Shown here one piece after another: positions 55,501 to 64,000 of a DNA stretch of 64,000 bases. Numbering within the stretch: the first letter of the stretch is position 1; every line of letters starts with the position of its first letter. The translations under genes were made by a program, and so were the position numbers. Source of the stretch: Ipomoea triloba (Eukaryota > Streptophyta > Magnoliopsida > Solanales > Convolvulaceae); assembly GCF_003576645.1 (NCBI RefSeq), contig NC_044924.1, positions 29,603,600 to 29,667,599 of the forward strand, written 5' to 3'. The notes beneath the pieces were generated by a model. The model was given only the letters and a program-made list of their open reading frames with translations, did not search any database and was not told where the DNA came from.

Positions 55501-56627
55501 AGCTCCGAAAGGCGCTTTACGGTTTAAAGCAAGCTCCTAGGGCCTGGTACGGCAAGATTTCAGAGTTTCTTGTCTACAATGATTACTCGGTGGCACCATC
55601 GGATTCTAGCTTGTTTGTCAAAGCTAAAGGACGTAAGCTAGCCATTGTGCTAGTATACGTGGATGATTTGGTTTTAACTGGTGATGATGATGAAGAGATT
55701 CTCAGAACGAAAGAAAATTTGTCAGTACGTTTCAAAATGAAAGAACTGGGGCGTCTTAATCATTTTCTTGGTTTAGAAATTGTTCGTAGCGGAGAGGGAA
55801 TATTTCTACATCAGCATAAATATTCTAGAGATCTGCTTAAGAGGTTTGGCATGTATGATTGCAAGCCGATCTCCGTGCCGATGGAATTGAATGCGAAGCT
55901 TTGCGCACATGAGGGGAAAGGTTTGGAGGATGCGACGGTGTACAGGCAGCTAGTAGGTAGTATGATTTATCTTACCTTAACAAGGCCTGACCTGTCCTTT
56001 GCAGTTGGCGTGATGAGTCGATACATGCAAAATCCGAAGAAACCTCATTTGGAAGCGGCTCGGAGAATTTTAAGATATGTTAAGGGTACTCTTGGTCAGG
56101 GTGTTATGTACAAGAGAAGTGGAGGTAACACCTTAGCTGGCTACTGTGATGCGGATTATGCAGGAGATTGTGAGACTCGGCGTTCAACAACTGGTTATGT
56201 ATTTATGCTTGGGTGTGGCGCAGTTTCGTGGTGTAGCAAAAGACAACCAACAGTGTCTTTGTCAACAACAGAAGCAGAGTACCGAGCCGCAGCAATGGCA
56301 ACGCAAGAGAGCACTTGGCTGGTGCAGTTGCTAAAAGATTTGCATCAACCAACTGAGTATTCGGTTCCCTTGTACTGTGACAACTTGTCAGCAGTATGTT
56401 TGGCAGAAAATCCAGTGTTTCATGCTAGAAGTAAGCATATTGAAGTGCATTACCATTTTATCAGGGAGAAAGTTCTCAAGGGAGATGTAGAGATGATTCA
56501 TGTTAGAACTAATGAGCAAGTTGCTGATATGTTTACAAAAAGTTTGAGTAGTAGCAAACTTGATTACTTTGGCAAGAAACTTGGTATTACAAAGAATAAG
56601 ATAGTTGGTGTTGAAGGGGAGTGTTAA
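52578..56627 (+). CDS. Copia gag-pol polyprotein, complete
   Basis: 1349 residues from ATG 52578 (MADLQVASGMKKLNNDNYNM); the frame is open upstream without another ATG. In order: gag (UBN2 type, about residues 15-220), zinc knuckle CFVCNKKGHMAKDC (259-272), protease WIVDSGCSNHMTG (Asp 325), pre-integrase LWHMRLGHVSYSKL, integrase with D522, D585 and E621 (D-D-35-E), reverse transcriptase with YVDD at 1027-1030, and RNase H with YCDADYAGD and STTEAEYRA. All catalytic motifs are intact. The stop codon falls at bases 4-6 of the 3' LTR, so the frame runs through the purine tract (GVEGEC). Confidence 0.97.
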   Translation: MADLQVASGMKKLNNDNYNMWSTCMMSYMQGQDLWEVVNGTEVIQPAEDANGAVRKWKIKAGKAMFALKTTIEEEILEHIRDAETPKTAWDILTKLFSKKNVSKLQLLESELLSITQRDMSIAQYFHKVKMLCREISELDPEAPIKDTRMKRIIVHGLRPEFRGFVAAVQGWQEQPSLVEFENLLANQESLAKQMGGASLKKEEEALYVKKDRRNTKQHSSGGSNRNDDETRGHQNGRNNRGSGSSKSHSRGKRFNGQCFVCNKKGHMAKDCWHRKKVVESNAATSKKDEEEWDAEVSFVSNKSEQALTATTLKHVDYGNDWIVDSGCSNHMTGDAEKLQNVAEYKGGRVVVTASNSKLPIAHVGNVTVSPQGGDIKVSLQNVYHVPGMKKNLLSVSQLTSSGHFVLFGPQDVKIYRDLEIKKEPVVSGRRLESIYVMSAETAFVDKARKNETVDLWHMRLGHVSYSKLDMMMRKSLLRGLPQLEVRSGAVCAGCQYGKAHQLPYEESRYQAKEPLELIHSDVFGPVKQPSIGGMRYMVTFIDDFSRYVWVYFMKEKSEVLSKFKVFKNEAEIEVGRVICCLRTDNGGEYTSNEFSVFLQGFRIRHQFTCSNTPQQNGIAERKNRHLAEVCRSMLHAKSVPGRFWAEAMRTASFVINRLPQQRLSFLSPFERLHNVKPAVSYLRVFGCVCYVFVPDHLRSKMEKKAVKCIFVGYDNQRKGWRCCDPTTGKCYTSRNVVFDEASLWWSSPDSNSFKEVLESSQVKLSLGGNESADESGGGEVVVTQDQNGEHQQQSGDGDSNRVSTPLPLRRSTRVRKPNPKYANAAIIEDAKEPETFEEAFQKPEWVNAMEEEIVALEHNQTWELVPKPNDVKPISCKWVFKVKRNVDGSIERYKARLVARGFSQQYELDYDEIFSPVAKLVTIRVLLALAANKDWDLWQMDVKNAFLHGELDRDIYMCQPMGFQSQVRPEYVCKLRKALYGLKQAPRAWYGKISEFLVYNDYSVAPSDSSLFVKAKGRKLAIVLVYVDDLVLTGDDDEEILRTKENLSVRFKMKELGRLNHFLGLEIVRSGEGIFLHQHKYSRDLLKRFGMYDCKPISVPMELNAKLCAHEGKGLEDATVYRQLVGSMIYLTLTRPDLSFAVGVMSRYMQNPKKPHLEAARRILRYVKGTLGQGVMYKRSGGNTLAGYCDADYAGDCETRRSTTGYVFMLGCGAVSWCSKRQPTVSLSTTEAEYRAAAMATQESTWLVQLLKDLHQPTEYSVPLYCDNLSAVCLAENPVFHARSKHIEVHYHFIREKVLKGDVEMIHVRTNEQVADMFTKSLSSSKLDYFGKKLGITKNKIVGVEGEC

Positions 56628-56884
56628 CCGTTACAACACCAATAATACGTGGATTTGCTTAGACCGATTCCGGCGCTACGTGGAGCTGATTTCGGATCGT
56701 GCATGTAGTAGTGCTTTGAGTCTGTTTATGGTTTATATTATGTTTTAGTTTATTTTGTAGTAGCCTATATATAGGCCACATCTCAATGTTATTTAATACC
56801 CGAGATCTGATTCAAGATCGTCTTCTTCCTTAAGTTTCTTGTGGTTGTTGTTCCTTGTTCTTCCATCCCAGTTTCTGTTCTACA
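56622..56884 (+). repeat. 3' LTR of copia element
   Basis: 263 bp, same as the 5' LTR by eye. Confidence 0.95.
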
Positions 56885-56954
56885 CTTGACGCTTAGGATC
56901 TTGCTCCTTGACACCACTTCTCAATTTTGGTTCTCGGTTATTCCCTTGCTTCAG

Positions 56955-57083
56955 TTATCGTCCCTCGGTTCGTTAGATGAGAAGTGGATGACAGAATTTT
57001 CATCTTCAATGTCGGCTGGAAAGTCAGATGATAAAAAGCCCCTTGGCATAGGGGAGCAAATGATAGTATGGCCTAAAGTGTGA
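56955..57083 (+). pseudogene. TDP1: Captured TDP1 exon (3' group)
   Basis: After a TGCTTCAG acceptor it reads LSSLGSLDEKWMTEFSSSMS and GEQMIVWPKV then a stop. In TDP1 the LGSLDEKWM region directly follows the exon ending at 52204, so the copia element fell into the intron between them. The frame ends about where the captured piece ends. Confidence 0.8.
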
Positions 57084-57099
57084 TTTAATGTAGACTTTT

Positions 57100-57380
57100 G
57101 TTATGTAACTGCAGTTTTGATTTGATAGTATTGTGTTTTGATAATATATATTATTGTACTAAAGTGTAATTTAAAGTATTGTGTTACTATAAAGTTTAAT
57201 AATAGTTTAATTTTATGACTATATAAAGTTTAATGGTAATTTCATAGTATTAGGTAGTGTTGATGATAATAGTGTTAGATATAGTGTATTGATATGGATT
57301 TTAAGCTTTAACATGTAAATTAAAAAAAATTAGGGATTTTAATTAAAATAAATAAATTATTATTTTTATAAAAATATATA
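57100..57380. other. AT-rich tail of the CACTA interior
   Basis: Nothing is recognised. It resembles 40540-40700 in composition and phrases ('ttgatatggattttaagc', 'ataaataaa'). Confidence 0.35.
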
Positions 57381-58517
57381 ATTAGCGACGGAAATATCCG
57401 TTGCTATTTCCTTTCAAATTCGTCACCAGATCTTCAAATAAGGAAACTAACGACGGATTTTTTCTTGATTTAGCGACGGAAAATCCATTGCTAGATTTAA
57501 CGACAAAAGTTATCGTCGTTATTCCCTCACAAATTTCATCCCCAAATTCGCCGTTGGAAAAAATTTGGCGACGGATTTATTTTACTTAGCGACGGATATT
57601 TCTGTCGCTAGATCTAGCGACGGAAAAAAAAATTGGTCGCTACATTCTAGCGAGGAGGGTTTTAGCGACGCTAAACTCTCTCTTAAAATCCGTCGCTATT
57701 TTCGCGTTTTTTTGTAGTGTTTTAACACTTTTGGAGCTTGTAATCTTGGATTGGAAGCCTGGATTTCAAGATTCTTCCACCCATTTCAATAGAGAAGCTT
57801 TCTTTCCCTTACCTCTTTTCTTTATCAAGATTTATGTTTATTGCTTGTGCTTTTGTGTTCTTTATGCTATTTAATCATGAGTAGTTAGTTTATGGGCTTG
57901 AGTTAGGGTTGTATTATCTATTTTGATGCTTATGTTTTGATTATTGTGAAAAAGGGGAGGAAACCCATTTAGGGTTCTTGAGTTTGAATTGGGTTTATTT
58001 CTATCTTTCAATGATTATTGTACAATGATTGTTGTTTGTCTTTGGAAAGTCTTCCATCTCAATGAGAATTGGATGGGAGACTTGAGTCAATCCAATCTCA
58101 AACCCATTTTCTCTTCTATGAAAATAGGGGTAGATTTGGGGCTTAAATAGCTTTTGTTCTTCAAGAATTTGGGTTGATACACCATGGAAATGGGGCAATC
58201 CTTGTTCTAATCCTTGTGGAAACTTGGATTCTTTATTGCTTGCCTTAAGAACCTAGGGTTAATGTTCTTCCCCCAAACTTAAGTGTTAAAGCATCTAAAT
58301 GGTAATGCCCCTAACTTGAGTCCTATTTCTTTATTTTGCACTTATCTATTGTTTATATGTGTTTGTTCTACCTTGTTGTCGTTTGCTTAGCTTCTTGTTT
58401 ATTTCCTTGTGTTAGTGTCTAGTTTTGTGATTGCATATTGCGTGCCATAACCCCCAATCCTCAGCGAAACGACATTTCACACCCGTACACTCACCATCAC
58501 TCATTTTTGCTACCGCA

Positions 58518-59312
58518 TCAATCACCATTCCCTTGCATTTCTACATTTTCACCCCAATTAGAAGACAATTCTTGAGTGGGTTCTTGAGTTGTCAAACCTT
58601 GTCTTTGAGCCTTCATGTTTTCTAATTGAACTTGTAGCTCATTCATTTGCATAAGTATGTTGGCCATCATAAATTTCATCTCGAGATCTTGGTCAAGTGG
58701 TTGGTATTCTTGTTGAGGTTCTTGATAGAATGGCTCTTGAGGTTCCCATTGATTATTGGCATATTCTTCCTCACTTTGTCTCATGGGATATCCATCATCC
58801 TCAATATCATCATCGGGTACAATAGTAACTCCCCAACGCTTAGCCAACGCTAAAGTTTCCTCATTTATCCCATAGCTCCCCACACTTGGCGAATGGTTGT
58901 AGTGATCATATGGAGGTTGAGTGTCTTGGGGTATGGTGTGTAATGAATGGGTGAGGGCATGGATTTTGAGAGTAATCTTGTGGTGAGAAAGGATGTTGAA
59001 GTGGATTGTAATCATGTGAATATTGGGAGTATTGATCGTATGAAGCATATTAGGGATCTTGGTAATGTTGAGGATAAGGACTATGGTATGGAGGTTGGGA
59101 ATAACAAGGTGAGTCTTGGTAGGGTTGTGGTGGGTAAGGGTCTTGAAATTGAGCATCACAGTAATTATTTGGAGGTGAGGCTTGAATTGTACAAGGTCTA
59201 ATGGATAGGGCATTATAGTATCCTTGTTAAGACATGTAGTCCACATACCCTTCATAGTATTGAGAATGGTAATATCATCCTTGATCCATCTTAGAAAATC
59301 TCTTTCAATCAA
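58518..59312 (-). pseudogene. Athila-like gag-region remnant
   Basis: The C-terminal half reads SYGINEETLALAKRWGVTIV, a Glu/Gln-rich linker and a coiled-coil-like FMMANILMQMNELQVQLENM segment. The first half is low-complexity and probably out of frame. It lies directly downstream (minus strand) of the PBS at 59446. The same region, more decayed, is at 10520-10900. Confidence 0.55.
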
Positions 59313-59445
59313 ATCAAATGATGTAGAATTGTAAGCACATTAGCAATAAAAACAAAAACAAAGAAAAAGCTTGTCTCCTAAGATTTCCTAATTAAACTCT
59401 AATGCTAGCAAAACAAGCAATCACATAGAACTACCAAATTTCCAA

Positions 59446-59464
59446 TCCCCGGCAACGGTGCCAA
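59446..59464 (-). promoter_or_regulatory. Athila-type primer-binding site
   Basis: On the minus strand TTGGCACCGTTGCCGGGGA lies five bases after the LTR end, a one-base variant of the TGGCGCCGTTGCCGGGGA site of Athila-like elements. Confidence 0.8.
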
Positions 59465-59468
59465 TTTT

Positions 59469-61123
59469 TGACGTGTAGCAAAAATGAGTGATGGTGAGTG
59501 TAGGGGTGTGAAATATCATTCTGCTGAGGATTGGGAGTTATGGCACGTAATATGCAATCACAAAACTAGACACTAGTACAAGGAAATCAACAAGAAGCTA
59601 AGCAAACGAAAACAAGGTAGAACAAACACATATAAACAATAGATAAGTGCAAAATAAAGAAATAGGACTCAAGTTAGGAGCATTACCATTTAGACGCTTT
59701 AACACTTAAGTTTAGGGAGAGAACATTAACCCTAGGTTCTTGAGGCAGGCACTAAAGAATCCAAGTTTCCACAAGGATTAGAACAAGGGTTGCCCCATTT
59801 CCATGGTGTATCAACCCAAATTCTTGAAGAACAAAATCTATTTAAGCCCCAATCTACCCCTATTTCCATAGAACGGAAATTGGGTTTGAGATCGGGAAGG
59901 CTCAAGTCTTCCATCCAATTCCCATTGAGATGAAAGACTTTCCAAACACAAACAACAATTGCTACGTATCAACTATTGCAAGATAGATTAAAGACACAAC
60001 TCAAACTCAAGAACCCTAGGTGGGTTTCTTCCCCTTTTTTCACAATAATCACAAGCTAAGCATCAAAATAGATAATACAACCCTAACTCAAGCCCATAAA
60101 CTAACTACTCATGAGTAAATAGCATAAAGAACAAAAAAACACAAGTAATAAACATAAATCTTGCAAAAGAAAAGAGATAAGGGAAAAAAAGTTTCTTTAT
60201 TCAAATGAGTGGTAGAATCTTGAAATCCAAGCTTCAAATCCAAGATTACAAGCTCTAAAAGTGTTAAAAAAACATAGATCTAAGTCTAATCTAACCTAAA
60301 AATATGAAAGGGAGTGCATGGGAGTGTCTAGGGTTCAACCATGGGTCAAAACCGAGTTAAAAATGCTCAAAACGAGCATTATAGGAATGTTATGGTAAAA
60401 CTTCGTTTGAAACAAAGTGGTAGAAAGCAATGTGCGACTTGAAGGCCACGATCCGTTGTGGATTGTTACATCCACCTTAAATAGTGAGCATAACAGGGGC
60501 TATCCGGCCTACCATCCGGTCGGATGCCTCCTCTCCAGAAACTGCATTTTTCACTGTAATTCGGCCTAAAACCTCCGGCCGGATGCCTCCACTCCAGAAA
60601 TTGCATTTCCGAACTCTGTGCAGCTGCTTTGACTTCTAGACTATTTTTCACCATTTTCCGTTCAGAATTACGAAATTTGTATCTCAGGAAAATTTGTAGC
60701 CCTTGAAGTCTTCTTTCCAATGGTTCAAAGATCACTTAATTTGGACAATAATAGGCGGAGATATCGTCCAATCACTAAGACGTCGACGTGAAGAAATTTC
60801 AACACCTTGACCTTTTGCTTCTCTTTTGTTTTAGTTTGCCCAAATGACCAATACCATTGAAAATACAACTCTTAGGCTCCCTTGGAAGTGTTGCACCCAT
60901 CTCCATAGCTTCTCTTTGGCTCTCATTGGCTCCAAATGCATCCAAAATGTTCCTTTTGACTCTAGTTCCCTTCAAAATGCATGAAAGTATTCATATTTGC
61001 TTCCAAATCCAAAATCCTTGCAAAACAACACAATTTAGTCATACTCTCATTAAATTTGGAATGACCAATAAGAAAAATGACTTAGTGAAATGGGAAAAAA
61101 TATAGACAAATAAGCACTTATCA
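59469..61123 (-). mobile_element. 5' LTR of the older Athila-like element
   Basis: TGACGTGTAGC...CACTTATCA on +, 1655 bp. Read on minus it starts TGATAAGTGCTTATTTGTC, the same as the solo LTR at 49319, and is followed by the PBS and gag remnant. A segment at about 60375-60475 ('ttatggtaaaacttcgtttg') has no counterpart in the LTR fragment at 45278. Confidence 0.8.
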
Positions 61124-61184
61124 CCAAGTTTTCTTCCTTTAGCAGATTTGACTTACATTCCATCAACCTTACATGTCTAAAAAG

Positions 61185-61492
61185 TAGGTATGTCAATCGG
61201 GCATGAACCCGATGGGCTAGCCCGAAAAAGAATCGAAACCTACAGGACTATAACCCGATAAAAGAATTAGCCCGATAGGGCTAACCCGAAATTAATTGGG
61301 CTAGCCCGATAGCCCGAACAATTGAAAAATATTCTTTATTATAGAAGTGATGTGAAACATAACACTATAACATACATAGAATTTATAGGTGAGTTATCTT
61401 TAGTATTTTTTTTATCACTAGGTACATTTTTAAAGAAAATTTTAATAAATATATAAATATAAATATATATATAATTAATAAATAAATATTTT

Positions 61493-61545
<53 letters not shown>

Positions 61546-62326
61546 ACTGGAAATTCATTCTAGTAATTCACTGGAATGAATTTCCAGTTTGGAATTTCAT
61601 TCCAAAATTCTGGAATTTTGAAATTCCAGTTTTGGAAATTCATTCCAGAAATTTACTAGAATGAATTTTCAGTTTTAGTTCTGAAATTCATTCCAGTTTC
61701 CAGTTGTAGAATTAAAATTATAGTTTTTATTTTTTATTTTAATTTGTTTGAATTGTTAATTTGTTATGTTGGTATTTAATATTTAGATATTAGATTTTGG
61801 ATTTGGGTTACGTGATGTTTCATGCATAGTTATTACGACGCCCCGTTAAGTCGCGGCGCCCCTTGACCGCCTTTGTCGCCTAGGAAATGTTAAAATTTGG
61901 GGGTCTTAAACCGAACCGAACATCGAATCGAATTAAATTCGAACCGAAACCGAACCGTTGCAATTGCATTTGTTAAATTTTAATGGGCTCAATGCTCATC
62001 CGGTTGACACATTCTAACTTCTAATGTTCTATTGAATATTCAAATGCAAGTATTCATTTATCTCTTGATTTAAATTTTAAAGTGTCAATGCTCATCCGGT
62101 TGACCCATTTTATTGAATCCAGATCCGGTTGATGACTTGACCTGTTTTTATCGAATGTAAGTATTCAATTTCGATTTTAGTTCAAATAGTCTAACCTGCC
62201 CGATAAGCTCGACAACCCGAAATTTAGGGTTAGAGGGAACCCGAATCCGAGAATAAAATAATAATTAACCGACAACCCGAAAAGGCTAGCCCAAAACCGA
62301 CAGGACTGGCCCGATTGACACCCCTA
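61185..62326. mobile_element. Non-autonomous hAT element, 1142 bp
   Basis: It has a perfect 8-bp target duplication CTAAAAAG (61177-61184 and 62327-62334). Its ends TAGGTATGTCAATCGGGC and TAGGGGTGTCAATCGGGC face inward, with 'gggctagcccgat' repeats near both ends. The interior has an AT microsatellite (61497-61540) and 'attccag' repeats. There is no transposase. Confidence 0.85.
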
Positions 62327-62334
62327 CTAAAAAG

Positions 62335-62589
62335 TCATTATAATCACTCTTATATTATATAGGTTCAGGCCGAGCTTTGAATTCTATATATGTTACTATA
62401 TAGAGGAAACTTTTTAATATTGTTGAGGAATTGGATTCTGCATAATTAAAAATTGTATAATGCCCACTTATGTCAATGGATAGGTATACTAGTGGTTTAA
62501 ATCCCTTTAATTGGTAATTAGTTTATTAGTTTACAAGTCGGATTAATTATGTTTTTTTTTTTTTTGCTTTTTCAAAGATTTGTTAACTA
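62335..62589. other. No gene recognised
   Basis: Short AT-rich spacer between the hAT and Stowaway elements. Confidence 0.4.
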
Positions 62590-62847
62590 CTCTCTCTGTC
62601 CCATTTTAGATGTCCTATTTACTATTCATTGGTCAAACCAACTCTTTCTTTATTGCTTATTTTCTTTAGTAATTTTTCATTATTTTTAAATTTAATTTTT
62701 TGTGTTTAATAGTATTTTTAATGTAGTTTCTAAATATATAAATTTTATATATTAATGTTAAATTTAATATTATGAAAAATTGGATTAAAAATAACTTCAG
62801 TCAAGCTTCGTTAAACGAATCAGACATCCAAAATGGGACGGAGGTAG
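62590..62847. mobile_element. Stowaway (Tc1/mariner) MITE, 258 bp
   Basis: It starts CTCTCTCTGTCCCATTTTAG and ends with the inverted CTACCTCCGTCCCATTTTGG, flanked by TA on both sides (62588-62589 and 62848-62849). It is AT-rich inside. Confidence 0.85.
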
Positions 62848-63462
62848 TATAAAGTAAGAGCAAAACATATCTGGACTCTGGAGTGTCATCTCATTTGACT
62901 TGGTACGATTATCATCTTCTTTTACTCTCTAAGCATTTATTAGGCTGTTAGTTCACTATTTTCCTCCCTGAAGTGTAAAAGCTCAATATTACCTAACCAG
63001 CTAGATTTTTTCTTTTATGGCATGTTTGGTTCACGGAATAGGTAGGGAATGGCATATCATTCCCAGTAATAACCTATTCCGTCGTTTGGTTCGCATTTGT
63101 ATTCCCAGGAACATTGTTCCTGGGAATGAGCTATTACCCTTGCTATTACCAGGGCCCCCCTGGTATTAACCTATTCCTGAGAGCTCAGGAATAGATATTT
63201 TATTATTATTTCTTTTTTACCCTTATTTAAACTTAAAATTTTTTACGCGTCATTTTTTTACAGATTGAATTCATCTCATCACCTCTCTGGCTCTCCCGTA
63301 TCACCTAAACCTAAATCTCATCGCATCATCCCTCTCATCGCACAGATCTCCTATCGCCATTGCAAATTGAGAATCTTCATCAAGGTATTCTTCTCACCTT
63401 TTATTTGTTTTATAAATTATTTTATATATGCATATATATTTAATATATATATATAATCACTG

Positions 63463-63668
63463 TTGCGGCTGCGGCGTGATGCCGCAGCCCGCAGCCGCAG
63501 CAGTAATACTGCTGCGGCTGTGGCACACCGCCACAGCCGCACAGTATATTAGAATTAATATACTGCTGCGGCTGTGGGGGTGGCTGTGGCACACCGCCAC
63601 AGTCGCAGCAGTATATTAGAATTTAATATATATATAATTATATATATATACGGCTGCGGCACCGCGCA
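63463..63668. repeat. GC-rich foldback repeats in an AT-rich intron
   Basis: Units of GCTGCGGCTGTGGC and the inverted GCCACAGCCGCAGC alternate three to four times, separated by 'agtatattagaatt'. The contrast with the AT-rich surroundings is sharp. It lies in the presumed 5' intron of the Harbinger-like gene. Confidence 0.75.
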
Positions 63669-63853
63669 GCAGGTTTTATATATATATATATAGTTTATAT
63701 AAATTGATTATATATATTTCAATATTAGGGTTTGTGATTTATGTATGCGTAGTTTTTGATTTTTTATTGTAATTTGTATGTGTTTTTGATATATTATTTG
63801 TGAATCATTGCTATAGTTTTGAGTATTGTATGGTTTACATTTAATTTGCAGTT

Positions 63854-64000
63854 ATGGCTCGTTTGCGTTTAATAACTCGTACTGAAAGAAGGAAAAGATG
63901 TGTAGCTGTGTTGCGTGTATGGTTGGATATATGTGCTTCTGTGACTTCATTATTTATAATGATGATGTATATGTTGACAATTTTGTGTTCTAATAAAAAA
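63854..64000 (+). CDS. Start of a putative HARBI1/ALP1-like transposase (partial)
   Basis: After TTAATTTGCAG at 63841-63851 the ATG at 63854 opens a frame that runs to the window end: MARLRLITRTERRKRCVAVL, then a hydrophobic stretch of Ile, Met and Leu. A basic start followed by a hydrophobic segment resembles plant HARBI1-like proteins, and the Harbinger-like end just upstream supports it. The DDE domain would lie beyond the window. Confidence 0.45.
   Translation, partial: MARLRLITRTERRKRCVAVLRVWLDICASVTSLFIMMMYMLTILCSNKK

Larger units (their letters stand above)
52248..56884 (+). mobile_element. Intact Ty1/copia retrotransposon, 4.6 kb
   Basis: LTRs of 263 bp (52248-52510 and 56622-56884) appear identical by eye and are flanked by CTTGA (52243-52247 and 56885-56889). 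A primer-binding site TGGTATCAGAGC (tRNA-Met type) starts at 52513, and the purine tract TTGAAGGGGAG precedes the 3' LTR. It carries a single complete polyprotein gene. The insertion lies in an intron of the captured TDP1 fragment. It is very young and potentially autonomous. Confidence 0.95.
50185..57719. mobile_element. CACTA element carrying TDP1 fragments, itself hit by copia
   Basis: It starts CACTACAAAAAAATGC and ends with the inverted TTTTTTTGTAGTG, flanked by a TTT duplication (50182-50184 and 57720-57722). Subterminal 'gcgacggatt' repeats in both orientations lie at 50205-50660 and 57380-57700. It has no TNP1/TNP2-type transposase. The interior (51251-57083) holds five exons of a TDP1 gene. 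Without the copia insertion it is about 2.9 kb. Confidence 0.8.
49319..58517 (+). mobile_element. Solo Athila-like LTR (about 1.66 kb) interrupted by a CACTA element
   Basis: It begins TGATAAGTGCTTATTTGTC at 49319 and ends GCTACCGCA at 58517. TCAA (or ATCAA, one base being ambiguous with the LTR end) flanks both sides (49314-49318 and 58517-58521). Without the inserted CACTA element its two parts (49319-50184 and 57723-58517) total about 1661 bp, matching the 1655-bp minus-strand LTR at 59469. It sits inside the gag region of an older element in the opposite orientation. Confidence 0.75.
63019..64000 (+). mobile_element. PIF/Harbinger-like element, left part
   Basis: It begins GGCATGTTTGGTTCACGGAATAGG, homologous to the inverted fragment at 630-883. 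It contains a 5' leader exon ending at about 63383 (TCATCAAG|GTATTC), a GC-rich foldback (63463-63668) and the start of a coding exon. It continues beyond the window. Confidence 0.6.

Overview
This window looks like nuclear DNA of a flowering plant, probably a eudicot. The reasons are AT-rich intergenic DNA, intron-split ankyrin-PGG membrane-protein genes, Ty1/copia and Athila-like and Tat-like Ty3 LTR elements, CACTA, MULE, hAT, Stowaway and PIF-type DNA transposons, and two transposon-captured pieces of plant genes. An asterid (Lamiales-like) origin is only my impression. The assembly has one N gap (8440-9114) followed by an implausible 145-nt poly-G run.

The host genes are one family: five ankyrin (ANK)-PGG loci of the BDA1/ACD6/ITN1-like type, here called A to E. 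Two are complete two-exon genes: C (14744-16251, 467 aa) and E (41806-43397, 436 aa), both on +. A (2092-1556, minus) has only its ankyrin exon in the window. B (about 9412-10134) is a truncated relic. D (26082-39807) has an intact first exon, but its intron carries a foreign insertion of about 4.8 kb with a ULP1-protease relic, and its second exon is split by a 7.4-kb LTR element and also frameshifted. A and E form the two arms of an inverted duplication about 37 kb apart; B, C and D share another promoter type. TATA blocks and the 3'-end block are conserved among copies.

Layout. 0-4.6 kb: a PIF-type fragment, gene A with a MULE MITE in its intron, and a SINE-like insertion. 4.6-8 kb: a CACTA end, an Athila-like LTR fragment and a Pack-MULE carrying an NPH3/BTB gene fragment. 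8-17.6 kb: gap, gene B, retroelement debris, a Helitron candidate, gene C and a LINE relic. 18.1-21.1 kb: a 2.9-kb solo LTR with an 8 x 58-bp array. 21.4-25.8 kb: a motif-cluster element and a 3-kb long-TIR element holding a second MULE MITE. 26-39.8 kb: gene D and its two intruders. 40.6-44 kb: a CACTA end and gene E. 45-61.1 kb: a nest of four insertions. 61.2-64 kb: hAT, Stowaway and PIF/Harbinger elements.

The most notable structures are: (1) the four-level nest in which an Athila-like element is hit by a solo LTR, which is hit by a CACTA element carrying five TDP1 exon fragments, which is hit by an intact copia element with LTRs identical by eye; target-site duplications support the three inner insertions; (2) a gag-protease-only LTR element lacking RT, RNase H and integrase, with a divergent antisense transcription unit of two substantial ORFs bracketed by palindromic GC-rich arrays; (3) a MULE MITE family with 9-bp duplications whose empty site is preserved in the inverted duplicate. 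I found no tRNA, rRNA or CRISPR array.
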